Shown here: positions 28,576 to 38,779 of the stretch, in pieces
How the letters are laid out: every line of letters begins with the position of its first letter
Numbering within the stretch: the first letter of the stretch is position 1
Assembly (NCBI GenBank): GCA_963575745.1
Contig: CAUYUJ010015519.1
Span: 238,653 to 302,652 of the forward strand
DNA length: 64,000 nucleotides
Reading direction: 5' to 3'
DNA from: Prorocentrum cordatum
Taxonomy: Eukaryota; Sar; Dinophyceae; Prorocentrales; Prorocentraceae
The notes under the pieces: model-generated
The model's database searches: none
What the model saw: the letters and a program-made list of their open reading frames with translations, nothing else
Told to the model about the DNA's origin: nothing
Program-made: the position numbers and the translations under genes

Positions 28576-29959
28576 CTGGGCGCCGGCGGTAAACCGTCAA
28601 CCTTTCTTACCGCCGGGGGACTCGTAGAGCTTCCTGACAGCATATAATGTGGAGAAAAATCCCAGAGAACGAATAGTTTTTCAGTCCAAGCGATTTCAGA
28701 CCTCTCAAGATGACTCTAACAAAAAAAACAACAGTTTGGCAACCCAGCTCGAGTATCAAACCGAGTTCAGACCTCTGAATGCGACAGGCGGACGCGACTG
28801 ATGTCTGCGAATCGACTCCTGTGATTACCAGCCCTGCAGCCCCCCTACAGCCCGAGTTAAGCGCAGAAACCCGACAGCACCTCTCAGGATGACTCGAATG
28901 ATACAATAGTTTCGCGGACCTAGTTCGAGCAGCAGACCGACTTCCGAGCTCTGGATTCGACAGACGGACGCGCCTGATGTCTCCAAATCAATTTCTGTGA
29001 CCAGCAGCACTGTAGCCCTCCCCCAGCACGAGTTAAGTGCAGAAAACCGAGATCACTTCTCAAGATGACTCGAACAATACGAATATTTTCGCGAACCTAG
29101 CTCGGGCAGCAGGCCGAGTTCAGAGCTCTCGATTCAGACGAACGCGCCTGATGATTCCCAATCGAGTTCTGTGACTATGAGCTCTGTAGCTGCCCTACAG
29201 CTCGAGTTAAGTACAGAAAAACGAGAGCGTCTGCTAAGATGACTCGAATAATACGAATAGGTTTGCAGACCTAGCTCGGCTAGCAGACCGAGTTCAGAAC
29301 TCTGGATTCAACAGGCGAACGCGCCTGATCATTCTGAATCGATTAGCTGTGCTTACCAGCTCTGTAGCTGTCCTAAAGCTCGAGTTATGTTCAGAAAACC
29401 GCCATCGCGTATCAAGATAACTTGAAACGGCCGATCCCGCCTGCCTGTTTTTTGGCAGTAAAAGGTACCCGATCGAGCTGAGATCAAGATGGCGAGCGGG
29501 AATAAGATCGAATATCATGGGAAAAAATACTAGAGCTCTAACGAATGTTCAAATTTCGAGAACAAAATTTTCAACCGACCAAAAATCACCAAAAGGTCCG
29601 TCGAGATTTTTCTTGCCAACTAGCTCTCCAGCGCCCCGGAATTACTCTTAAGCTTCCAGCAATAACTTGCTAAGGGAAGCTCTACGAGTTAAGCTCGAGT
29701 TATCTTGAGAAAACCGTCACCGCGTGACAAGATGACCCGAAACGGGCGATCCCGCCGCAGTGCTTTGTGGCAGTAAAAGGTACCCGATCGAGCTGAGATC
29801 AAGACGGCGAGCGGGAATAAGATCGAATATCACGGGACAACATACTAGAGCTCTAACGAATGTTCAAATTTTGAGAACAAAATTTTCAACCGACCAAAAG
29901 TCAGCAAAAGGTCCGTCGAGATTCTTCTTGCCAACTAGCTCTCCAGCGCCCCGGAATTA
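28576..29959 (-). repeat. composite repeat unit 9 (array 4/4), head block duplicated
   Basis: Hairpin 28576-28635, monomers to about 29425, head block about 29425-29680, then a second head block about 29730-29955. The two heads share 'aaaggtacccgatcgagctg' and 'ttttcaaccgaccaaaa'. Confidence 0.75.
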
Positions 29960-30402
29960 CTGGGCGCCGGCGGTAAACCGTCAACCTTTCTTGTTTGCCT
30001 TTTGCGATCTGTCTAATGGCTGCCAAAAGCAGCCACAGGTCGTTTCTTCAGCTTAACCCTACGGGCGAAGTTACGGGTTACACTAAAGATGGCCTCGCAG
30101 AGGCTCGATAAAGCTTCGAATTCAGCGGTCATGGCAGAATATTGAGGGGGAAGGCCAAACGCCTTCGATTTGATCAGCACCCATTGTGGTCTGTCCAGAA
30201 AGGCAAAGCTCCCATATATTGAATGAGATGCCGATGCTTTGATCAATCCCTCCAGCCACCAACCTGCTCCTGCTTTATCCTTATCGACTCCACCGTCGAA
30301 AGCGCCCCGAAGGGCATAAAGGTCATACTCCTGTAGCTCGTGTGTCCTATCATACTCTATATCTCTGACGCGTGCAATGTGAGTTAATTCATTATCTTGC
30401 AC
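29960..30402 (-). mobile_element. LINE-A copy 4: 3' fragment joined to a hairpin left half
   Basis: The hairpin left half 29960-29992 (ending AACCTTTCTT) is joined to LINE-A sequence. The minus-strand frame 30402-30013 (129 residues) reads NELTHIARVRDIEYDR, then ALRGAFDGGVDKDKAGAGWW and AMTAEFEALSSLCEAIF. The first part corresponds to the end of the last RNase H helix (ADELTHRARQG in copy 3), and the rest to the first strand and Glu helix. The permuted order is thus preserved in a third, well-diverged copy. The 5' side ends near 30405 without a visible hairpin right half. Confidence 0.8.
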
Positions 30403-30453
30403 AGGGTGTCTAGAGCTCCGACCACTTTATTTCGGCACCGCACCCCCCCCCCC

Positions 30454-30454
<1 letters not shown>

Positions 30455-30496
<42 letters not shown>

Positions 30497-30567
30497 CCAT
30501 CACCATCATCCTCACCATCATCACCATCATAATCACCATCATCATCATCCACATCATCATCATCATG
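30455..30567 (+). repeat. (CAT)n microsatellite
   Basis: About 113 bp of CAT/CAC units. Together with the following minisatellite it marks the point after which no hairpin, R1 or composite repeat is seen. Confidence 0.9.
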
Positions 30568-30589
30568 CGCCCCCTCCGTCTCAGCGCCC

Positions 30590-31470
30590 TCCCGCGGCTC
30601 CAGCGCCCGCCCAGTGCCCCCTCCGCCCCGACCACTTTATTTCGGCACCGCACCCCCCCCCGCTCCGCCCCCTCCCCCGCGCCGTCTCAGCGCCCCCCCG
30701 CGGCTCCAGCGCCCGCCCAGTGCCCCCTCCGCCTCGACCACTTTATTTCGGCACCGCACCCCCCCCCGCTCCGCCCCCTCCCCCGCGCCGTCTCAGCGCC
30801 CCCCCGCGGCTCCAGCGCCCGCCCAGTGCCCCCTCCGCCCCGACCATTTTATTTCGGCACCGCACCCCCCCTCCCCGCTCCGCCCCCTCCCCCGCGCCGT
30901 CTCATCGCCCCCCCGCGGCTCCAGCGCCCGCCCAGCGCCCCCTCCGCCCCGACCACTTCTATCTCGGCACCGCACCCCCTCCCCCGCTCCGCCCCTCCCC
31001 CGCGCCGTCTCAGCGCCCCCCCGCGGCCCCAGCGCCCGCCCAGTGCCCCCTCCGCCTTGACCGCTTCATTTCGGCGCCGCACCCCCCCCCCGCTCCGCCC
31101 CCTCCCCCGCGCCGTCTCAGCGCCCCCCCGCGGCTCCAGCGCCCGCCCAGCGCCCCCTCCGCCTCGACCACTTTATTTCGGCACCGCCCCCCCCCCCGCG
31201 CCCCGCCGCCTCCCCCGCGCCGTCTGAGCGCTCCCCCGCGGCTCGAGCGCCCGCCCAGTGCCCCCTCCGCCCCGACAACCCCCCCCCATCCTCCGCCCCC
31301 TCCCCCACACGTCTCAGCGCCCCCCACGGCTCCAGCGCTCGCCCAGCGCCCCCTCCGCCCCGCCCACTTTATTTCGGCACCGCAGCCCCTCCCTGCTCCG
31401 CCCCTTCCCGGACACCGTCTCAGCGCCCCCACGGTTCCAGCGCCCGTCCAGTGCCCCGCGGCCCCAGTGC
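30590..31470 (+). repeat. GC-rich minisatellite, period about 107 bp
   Basis: The unit starts GACCACTTTATTTCGGCACC and continues with C-rich sequence including CCGTCTCAGCGCCCCCCCGCG. Unit starts lie at about 30630, 30736, 30842, 30951, 31059 and 31166, then degenerate to about 31360. The spacing of 106-109 bp is not a multiple of three. Long Pro/Ala/Arg-rich open frames across it are therefore mosaics of all three frames. Confidence 0.9.
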
Positions 31471-31635
31471 CCGGCCAATGTCTTTCCTGCCCCGGTGCGC
31501 CCCTTTCGCCCCTTCCCCCCAGTGTTCCCCGCGGCCTCAGCGGGGCCTTCTCCGTATGGTTTCCTTCCGCCCCGCCCATCTTCTTTCCGCCCTCGCGAAG
31601 TAACACACGAGCGCCACAAAACGCTTAGGACATCG

Positions 31636-31735
31636 GGGATCCGGGTCATTACGAAATTGCAATTCTGGTTGCAGCAGCAACAAGAAACTGGGGATCCGGG
31701 ACATTACGAAATTACATTCCTGCTTGCATCAGCAA
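31636..31735 (+). repeat. 45-bp direct repeat, two copies
   Basis: GGGATCCGGGTCATTACGAA and GGGATCCGGGACATTACGAA start two copies (31636-31680, 31691-31735) of a segment ending GCAGCAGCAA or GCATCAGCAA. Confidence 0.8.
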
Positions 31736-31867
31736 GTGCACAGACCCTCTACATCTCAGGGCTGTACCCAGAATTCTCTTCGGATTTCGGCGCGGCACCG
31801 GCGCGGTGCCCGCCCGTCCTCCCCCCCCCGCTCCTCGCTGGCGCCGACAATTCGGCGATGCGTTGTA

Positions 31868-32070
31868 GTCAGGAGGAACAGGAGGGACGAGGGAGGGAGG
31901 AGGGAGGAAGGGAAGAAGGAGGAGGGAGGATGAAGGAGGGAGGAAGGAGGAGGCCAGACGGATGAGGACGAGGGCGGAGGGAAACGGGAGGAGAAGGAGG
32001 AGGAAGAGGAATAGGAAAAAGGAGGGGGAGGAGAAGGAGGGGGAGGAGGAGGAGGAGAGGGACCGGGGAA
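31868..32070 (+). repeat. purine-rich tract
   Basis: GGAG/GAAG-rich sequence. Arg/Glu-rich and Pro/Ser-rich frames on both strands result from the composition. Confidence 0.8.
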
Positions 32071-33001
32071 GTGGAGGGAGGAGGTCCTCCTCCCCCTTCC
32101 TTTTTGTGCAAGAGCCTTGGCACACGTGCCACTTGTATTTACTGCCTGCTGGGATCCCAGGACGTCGGTTCCACAGGCGGTGGACGTGGATATATCCCCG
32201 CCTCGCACGATGGGTCGGCGAGGGGCGGCGATGGGCAAAGCGAGACGTCGACATCTCTGGGCTCGTGTTCTCCGGAGTCGGCCACGCGCACTCGGCTGGA
32301 AGCCAGCTCCGAGCCGAGTGCCGCTCCCATCCAGAGTGCCCAGAACACCTGGCCCTTCGGGCGTGCCGCAGCAGGCGAGGGGAGTGGGCGCCCTGACCGA
32401 ATCTGGCCGGCCTCCGCCCTCCCTCTCTTGGAGGCTGATCGTCGGCGGCGAGCGAGGGGGGGAAGTGAGAGGGAGAAGGCCTCCTCAGAAGGCGGCGGGG
32501 CTTCTCAGGAGCCATCCGGCCTTCTGAGAAACGCTCAGTGTCTTGGGGGAAGGCTGAGAGATCTTCTCAGACGGCCAGGGGGCTTCCGAGGCCTCACTGC
32601 CCCCCGCGCTCGCCGCCGAGATGGGACGCCCACGCTGCCAACCCGCTTTGCGAGCGGGCCCTGTTGCCGTTCTCGAGGGGGCTGCTGTGCCCGTAGTGCG
32701 TTTGCCTGGCCTGCGCCCTCCGGGTCCTGGGGCGATTTTTTCTTCTGAAGGGTGTTCCGCGCAAGGGGGCACTGTCCGCACCCGGCCTTCGCTGTGCCGC
32801 GAGCTGATTTTCCAGCACAGCGAACTCGTTCCTGTGTCCTTTTTCCTGCTCCCTGCCGCTGTCGTCGGGCGCTCCTCCTCTTTCCCCCGTGCACTGCGGC
32901 TTGATTTGCGTTTGTTCGTCCAAGTTGTGCTCTTCTGCCAGCGCAGTCACTCTGCCTAGCCGCCGACGCAAAAAAGTGTTCTCCTCTGGTCGGGCGAAGG
33001 G
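32071..33001. other. no gene recognised
   Basis: GC-rich sequence with open frames on both strands (up to 225 codons at 32071-32748). None has a recognisable motif or repeats elsewhere in the window. 'ctcctcagaaggc' and 'ttctcagaagg' type short repeats occur near 32480-32530. Confidence 0.3.
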
Positions 33002-33144
33002 AACTATGCACATGCACCGATCCTGGCAAGGCCCATCCTTGACCCAGGATCGGTGCATATACCTTCCTAGCCAAGGTAGGAGGGCGTATGCACCGATCCT
33101 GGGCTCAGGAAGGGCCTGGCCAGAATCGGTGCATGTGCATAGTT
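33002..33144. repeat. foldback element with nested hairpins
   Basis: Two 61-bp arms (33002-33062 and 33084-33144) are near-perfect reverse complements around a 21-bp centre. Each arm contains its own inverted repeat, GCACCGATCCTGG and CCAGGATCGGTGC, and the centre has TCCTAGCC/AAGGTAGGA. The whole could form a four-way structure. No target duplication is obvious. Confidence 0.85.
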
Positions 33145-33480
33145 TTTTTCCTCTATCTGGGTGTCTCCAGCGTGCAGGCCTGTCTCCTCAGCTGGCAGGG
33201 CGCGTGTGGCCTCGGGGCAGTCGCTGCTCTCGGCGCAGGCCCTGTCTCCATGCACTCTCAAGGCCACAGGCCATCGACCGGGAACGAGTGAGCCACACAC
33301 TTGCGACAACGTAATGTTGGGGACTCCGTGGCCCCGCCTCCAACGATGCAGTGGGGAATCGATGTGGTTTGGCAGAAGTATGAACCCTCGTTCCTTCTCT
33401 TCCCTCCTCCCTTCTCCACTCCTGCATCTTCGATCTGATGAAGCGATTTCCGCTGTCGCGAGCTCTGAATCCTTGTAGTT
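33145..33480. other. nothing recognised
   Basis: Mixed sequence without a convincing frame or repeat. Confidence 0.3.
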
Positions 33481-33785
33481 CCTCCTTCCCCTCCTACTTC
33501 CGCCTCCTCCCTCTTCGCTCCCCTCCCTCCCTCCCTCCCTCCCTCCCCTCCCTCCCTCCCTCCCTCCCTCCCCCTCTCCCCTTCCCTCTTTTATCCATCC
33601 TCCCTCCGCCTTCCGTCCTTCCTTCCTCCCGCCCTCCCTTCCTTAACTCCCTCCCTCCCTGCCTCCCTCCCTCCCTCCCCCCACCTCCCCCCTCCTCCAT
33701 CCCTCCCCACTCCCTGCCTCCCTCCGCCTCCTCCCTCCCTCCTTCCCCTCCCTCCCTCCCTCCGCCTTCCGTCCTCCTTCCTCCT
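33481..33785 (+). repeat. pyrimidine (CCT) tract
   Basis: Mainly CCTCCCTCCC units over about 300 bp. Confidence 0.9.
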
Positions 33786-33942
33786 CCAGAAGCGGCGGTC
33801 ACGACCAGCGATATCGCAGGGCCTCTGCTGGCCGCCGCGACGCCGCCGCAGCCGCCGCGGCCGCGTGTGCGGCGGCCCGCCCCTCCCTGCCAGGAGATCC
33901 AGGGCGTGCTGGCTCCAGGAGGAGACATTCTGCTTCTCGGCG

Positions 33943-34206
33943 AGGAGGAGGAGGAGGAGGAGGAGGAGGAGGAGGAGGAGGAGGAGGAGGAGGAGAGGAA
34001 GAGGAGGAGGAGGAGGAGGAGGAGGAGGAGGAGGAGGAGGAGGAGGAGGAGGAGGAGGAGAGAGGGAGGAGGAGGAGGAGGGAGGAGGAGGAGGGGGAGG
34101 AGGGAGAGGAGGAGGAGAGGGGAGGGGGAGGGGGAGGGGGAGGAGGAGGAGGAGGAGGAGGAGGAGGAGGAGGAGGAGGAGGAGGAGGAGGAGGAGGAGG
34201 AGGAGG
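33943..34206 (+). repeat. (GGA)n tract
   Basis: Almost pure GGA/GAG repeats over about 260 bp, about 160 bp after the CCT tract. The two are potentially complementary and could pair. Poly-Glu, poly-Arg and poly-Ser frames are not genes. Confidence 0.9.
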
Positions 34207-34333
34207 ACCAGAGTACCCCAAGACGCATGCAAGATGTTGAAAAACCCTTCGGCCAAGTCCCCTCTTCATTGGTCCCCACAACAAATAGTTTCATTGCGAG
34301 AATCCCCAATCGTACCCAAACGCCATACCCACA

Positions 34334-36757
34334 TTGGCGATACAGAAGTTGGGGGGCAGCTTGGCGCGGTCGGGACAGGGGCCAACCTTCGCCCGCCCGC
34401 TCGCGCGGAGTACCGATTGGCACTTGGATAACGACGACGGCGACACCTCTGTCAGTAACCTCCCCAACGCTCAGCAGGATGCTGGGGATGGGGCGCTCGA
34501 CATTAACCTTAACCCCCCTGTCCTTCTTACCCTTCTGAGGTTCGGGAGGCACGCCCTCTCCTCCGCCCTGCAGGACTGGTGGAGGAAATGGAGAGGACAC
34601 AAGCCCCGCGCCTCACCCAGCTTCCTGCTAGCCCTGGCCAGCCAGAGGGACGAGACCACGCGTCCTGTGGGTGCCCTGGCAGCCTGGCTTTACGAATACG
34701 GTTGGGACGGACAGGACCTCTCCCCAGACCAGGCAGTCCTTTGGCTCAGAAGATGGGGCGCCGAGGTCACCCAGAGAAGAGCAGCCAAGCTGTCCCCAGC
34801 ACAGAGAGGTCCCGGAGCTGAACGCTCCCCCCTGGCTGCCTATTACAGGACGGGACGGGAAATAGATAAGAAAACCCACGCCATCCTAAGGGTACGAGAC
34901 CACAATGGCACCTGGCGCGACAGACCCAACCAGGTCGACAACGTCCTTTGGGACAGCCGCAGCGCGATATGGCACTCTGCCCCTCCACTCCCGGACTCCG
35001 CCAGGAGACTCCTCGATCTGTACTTTCAGCACCACCCTGGTGTCGACGTCTCAGACAAGCCCAAGCCTAACTGGGGCAGATTAGCAGCCATTGTCCTCAC
35101 CCCCGGCGGAAGCGCCCCTGGGGTGGATGGCGTACCGTACGAAGCATACCACCCTGGGGCCAGATTTGTGGCGTGCCTCATTGCCCAGGCTTGGCATGCC
35201 GCCGACCTCAACCCAGCACTCCTGGAGGAGGTGCTAGGGCCTTCAGTAGACCTGCTCGTGTGGATCGGGAAAAAGCCTGGCGCTGAAACCTCCAATGACA
35301 TGAGACCGCTCCAGCTACCCACGTGCATGCGCCGTCTTTTTGGAGCCTCCTTGGCTGATCTAATAGGCCCGGCAGTCGAACCGCTCTTCGGCCCGAATCA
35401 GGCGGCCAAAAGAGGAGGCCAGTGCGGCCCCAACACTGCGAAAGTTACCCAGCACCTGGGATCTCTCCCATAGCCCCCAACCGAGCCAGGCTCGGCCTGG
35501 GCTGCCCTCTTGGGTAGGCACACTGCAACCGTCGATGCATTTGTTAATCAAGCCGCCGCCGCGGTCGGGAACGCACCTTGCACGGCAGTGATCTTCTGCG
35601 ACCAGAACAAGGCCTTCGAGAGAATCTCACTACAATGGGTGGGGAGCATCCTCCGGAGCTGGAAGCTCCCCCCCTGGCTGCTGCAAGCACTCAACTCTGG
35701 TTGCCGACCGACGGGTACAGACATGCAGGGATAAATACAAGGGGCCCGAGCGGCGCCTCCTGCGATCCGTCGGGATGGGCGGCACCGCTTCCCCGCTTCT
35801 CTGGAGCATGGGGTACGACCCCCTCATCGCAGCGATTGCCTCCATCACAGGCGAAGACGACCCCACTTACGTTGACGACCTCGCAGCCCTCCTCAGCACA
35901 ACAAAGCAGGCACTGCGCGCGGCCATCGCCCTTCCCTGGGCCGCTCGGGCAGCCGGGCTCCTGGTAGAGGCCCACCGTTGTAGAGGAATCAGGACCGCAG
36001 ACTCCCCAGGCCTCAGAGCCGCGCTGGAAGAGGCACCTGTTCACTACGAACATGACAGTGACAGCGTACTGATCTCCGGGCTTCCCAGCGAGCTCATACA
36101 GACCCTCGTGGAGAGAAGCACAGGGCAGGGCCCGCCCAACTGTTGTGCCCCCTTCCAGCGCCCCTGCAGCTGCACCTTCAAGACTGCCCTCGTCCCTGCT
36201 GGTCATCAAGAATGGTGGCGAGCCCTCATGGAGCACACCCCATTCGGAGGGTCCTCGGTGCGAGATCAGTGGCCCTACCTCGGGGCTGTTGTCGTCTCCC
36301 GAGCAGCTGAGGGCGAAGTGCCCCCCCTAACGGAGGGCTCACTAAAGGGCAGGAAGACGCCCTAAACAAAGGTACCTGGGAGCGGCCCCTTCCCAAGATG
36401 AGGGGCAGAGCCATGGCCCTCCACCTGGCCAAAATGTCCCCCTCTCGCACGGCGGCAGCCCGGAACGCGTATCTTGTCTCCCTGGCTCCGTGCGCTGCCC
36501 ACTACGCCCTCCCCGACATCGTGCAAGAACGCGAGCTACGCGTCCAGCTCAGAACCGCGCTTGGCCTGGCTGGGTCCTCCTGGGTCCCCGATTTCGTCCT
36601 CACTGGGGTGGGCATGCGCTTTCAAGTGCAGGGCGCGCCCAGTGCCCGGTCGCGACAGCCCGTGCTGTGGCAGCCAGAGCACACGCTCTCAATGACTTCT
36701 GGGGCCCCATTCCGGCCAGGAAACGCGCCAGGAACAGATGGAGCAAACTGCTGGTGA
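34334..36757 (+). pseudogene. LINE-B reverse transcriptase
   Basis: The first frame (34334-35473) contains motif 1 (GGSAPGVDGVPYEAYHPG) and motif 2 (DLLVWIGKKPG), then the MRPLQLPTCMRRLF segment. It meets TAG at 35471-35473 and continues in the same phase with motif A (VIFCDQNKAFERISLQW) to 35734. After a frame change near 35700 come motif B (VGMGGTASPLLWSMGYDPLI) and motif C (PTYVDDLAALL, about 35863-35895). The thumb part follows to 36365. A further frame (36398-36757) reads RTAAARNAYLVSLAPCAAHY, typical of post-RT sequence. Catalytic residues are intact despite the breaks, so decay is recent or partly due to sequence errors. Confidence 0.8.
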
Positions 36758-38060
36758 CTTCCCCTAGGCCCAATATGATCACCGAGCGGAAAGCCGACCA
36801 AGCACTATGTCGGGTTTGTGAACAACCAGAGCTCCTTGAATGCAAACATTTTCGGCAGGATTACCTATGCGGCCGCGTGGGCACAGATGCGCAGCCACAA
36901 CCTCTCCAGGTGGCTCCTGGACACCAGCCAAGGGAGGAGATGGCAGCCGTCCGACGGGGGCGAGTGGAAACTGCTGCGCCACTGCACTTCTTTCACCGAA
37001 GCGCACCACGTGACGTGATCCGCGTCCTATGCAACGGCCTACCTGGCTCGGCGAGACGGAGGAGCGAAGATGAAAGGAGGCCGCGCATGTGTTCATGCGG
37101 GGCACCGGCCAAGAGCGTGTGGATCACCGCCAGTCCCAGCGACGATGGCGCAGCCTGGTGCGCGCGATGCATCGGCCCAGGCCCGCGCGCATCTGCGCTC
37201 TGGCAGACGCTACCACCCTGCCTGCTACCCCCCTCTCTTCGAGACCAAGCAGAGGCTTGCGCGCTTACCTGTGGGCACCTGCACCCGCCCAACAGAGACG
37301 GACCATATGGGCGCTGCCCTCAGTGTGGACTCGGCGAGGCAACCGCCGAACACGTGTGGAACTGGTGCCCAGCCGCGGCACTTGCTTGGTGCACCGTCAG
37401 GGGCCCCGACGACCCACGGACCTTTGCCCAAGCCATCGCCAGCAGCGGCGAACATCAGCCCTTGCTCGCGAAGTTGCTGCGCCAAATATCCTTCAGGTAC
37501 TGCGTCGACCTCGCCGCCGCCCCCCTGGAGGCTACCGAAGCCGCCGGGCTCATCCTGCAGGGTATAGTCGTTGCCGACATTGACCAATATGGGAACAGCG
37601 AGGGCGAGGGGCAGGAGGTGGAAGACCCCCCCCCCAGGATCGACAACCCAGACGAGACGTCTGTCTGGTCCGCCATGCGAGATACCTGCAGTATGTGCAA
37701 CCCATGCGCCATCCTTGAAAGAACGATCTGTGGAGCTGCCAGGCCCCATATGCAGCGACGCGCCCGCAGGGCTGGAGGAGAGATCCGCAGGCTCCCGGTG
37801 GTCACCAGACACCACAACCCTGGGGACAGACTTGCGGTCTTACAGGCGCCACAGACCCGGGCCGCATGGATGCTCCCAGGGCGAGGCTGGTTCACTTGCC
37901 CCAGAACTGACGACGCTCCCATCGCCAGCTGGACTTCAGTCTTCTGCCGGGAGTGCAGGTCTCACACCACCGCCCTGGCCGCCAACTCTAGCCTGGAACC
38001 TGGCGACGAGGTCGCAGTTCGCAGCTCGCCCTTCCCCGACTCCAATAGTACCCAATGCCC
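36700..38060 (+). pseudogene. LINE-B post-RT region with Cys/His motif
   Basis: The main frame (part of 36490-38166) carries GRCPQCGLGEATAEHVWNWC, a C-x2-C-x8-H-x4-C arrangement like the zinc-binding segment found after the RT in many LINEs. Further Cys pairs (CSCGAPAK, WCARC, CSMCNPC, FCREC) may form more zinc sites. The alternative frame at 36818-37018 (SRWLLDTSQGRRW) suggests a local frame change near 36850-37020. Confidence 0.55.
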
Positions 38061-38690
38061 TGTGAGGTCTCCCTCGACGGTGGTGCTAGGAGCATTGAGG
38101 GCGCCACCAAGGAAACGGGTGCTGGGGCCATCCTGTGGCGCCACAACCCCGCCGTTGCCATTGTAGCGCTCCCAGACTGTGGCAGCGCACAGATGGCCGA
38201 AGTAGCTGGCTGCCGTGCTGGTCTGGCCCTGCTCCCCCACCTCAGGGGCCCGCTCCGGGCCGCCAGAGTGGTCGGCGACAACCTCGCCGCCGTGCGATAC
38301 GGGGCGGGCACCGCCAGATACCGAAGGCTCCACCTAGCCCGGCAGATGGAGGATGCCCTAGGGCAGGCGGAAGGTGCGGGCTGGGTACTCACGTGGCAAG
38401 CGGTCAGACGGAGGCTGAACAAGGCCGCTGACAGCCTCGCCACCATCGGGATCTACTGGGCCGACGCCCTTTGCAAGGAAGGCGTGAGCACGGTCAGCAC
38501 TCACATACAATGGGCGAGTGACGCCCCCGCCCGACCAGCTCACTTTCCTTTTCATGACGGACCGGAGGTCAACCTCTGCGACCCATCCGAGTGTGCTGCT
38601 GCTGCGTTCCAGCTGGAAAATCCTTCCTCCTCCCCTACTCCAGCTCTTCTCCGATCTGGTCGCCGATCGATCGATCCCCGCGCCAGCTGA
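38055..38690 (+). CDS. LINE-B RNase H (normal order)
   Basis: Residues from about 5 onward read VSLDGGARS (catalytic Asp), GAGAILWR, AQMAEVAGCRAGL (catalytic Glu), ARVVGDNLAAVRY (catalytic Asp) and LNKAADSLATIGIYW (catalytic Asp). This is the textbook RNase H succession and a useful contrast to LINE-A. The domain fills about residues 1-140. The remaining 70 residues are Pro/Ser-rich, ending at TGA 38690. The start shown is the first Met of the frame; the domain probably continues the preceding polyprotein. Confidence 0.8.
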   Translation: MPCEVSLDGGARSIEGATKETGAGAILWRHNPAVAIVALPDCGSAQMAEVAGCRAGLALLPHLRGPLRAARVVGDNLAAVRYGAGTARYRRLHLARQMEDALGQAEGAGWVLTWQAVRRRLNKAADSLATIGIYWADALCKEGVSTVSTHIQWASDAPARPAHFPFHDGPEVNLCDPSECAAAAFQLENPSSSPTPALLRSGRRSIDPRAS

Positions 38691-38779
38691 GGTCCCTGCT
38701 GCCTTGGCTCAAGCCATTTTCCGCCCCCCCACCATTTGCCAGTTTTCTGCGGCTTTTGGCTGCGCCCCCCTCCAGCAGG

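Larger units (their letters stand above)
34334..38690 (+). mobile_element. LINE-B: second non-LTR retrotransposon
   Basis: Plus-strand coding remains in the order reverse transcriptase (34334-36757), zinc-knuckle region (about 36700-38060) and RNase H (38055-38690). It differs from LINE-A in every motif: motif C is YVDD and the RNase H has the normal order. It is not flanked by hairpins. No endonuclease is seen upstream; the reading frame begins directly after the GGA tract, so the 5' part may be missing. It is broken by one in-frame TAG and several frame changes. The helicase block follows on the same strand after 90 bp. Confidence 0.8.

Noticed and set aside
30397-31628. Pro/Ala/Arg-rich open frames up to 302 codons
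   Set aside because: They are translations of the 107-bp minisatellite; the period is not a multiple of three, so one frame does not read the same repeat throughout.
31712-33074. GC-rich frames on both strands (up to 267 codons)
   Set aside because: Equal openness on both strands, Arg/Pro/Ser bias and no motif; kept only as unassigned sequence.
33438-34600. Open frames of about 370 codons on both strands (Pro/Glu/Arg- or Ser/Leu-rich)
   Set aside because: They lie over CCT and GGA simple repeats, where all frames stay open. No motif is present.
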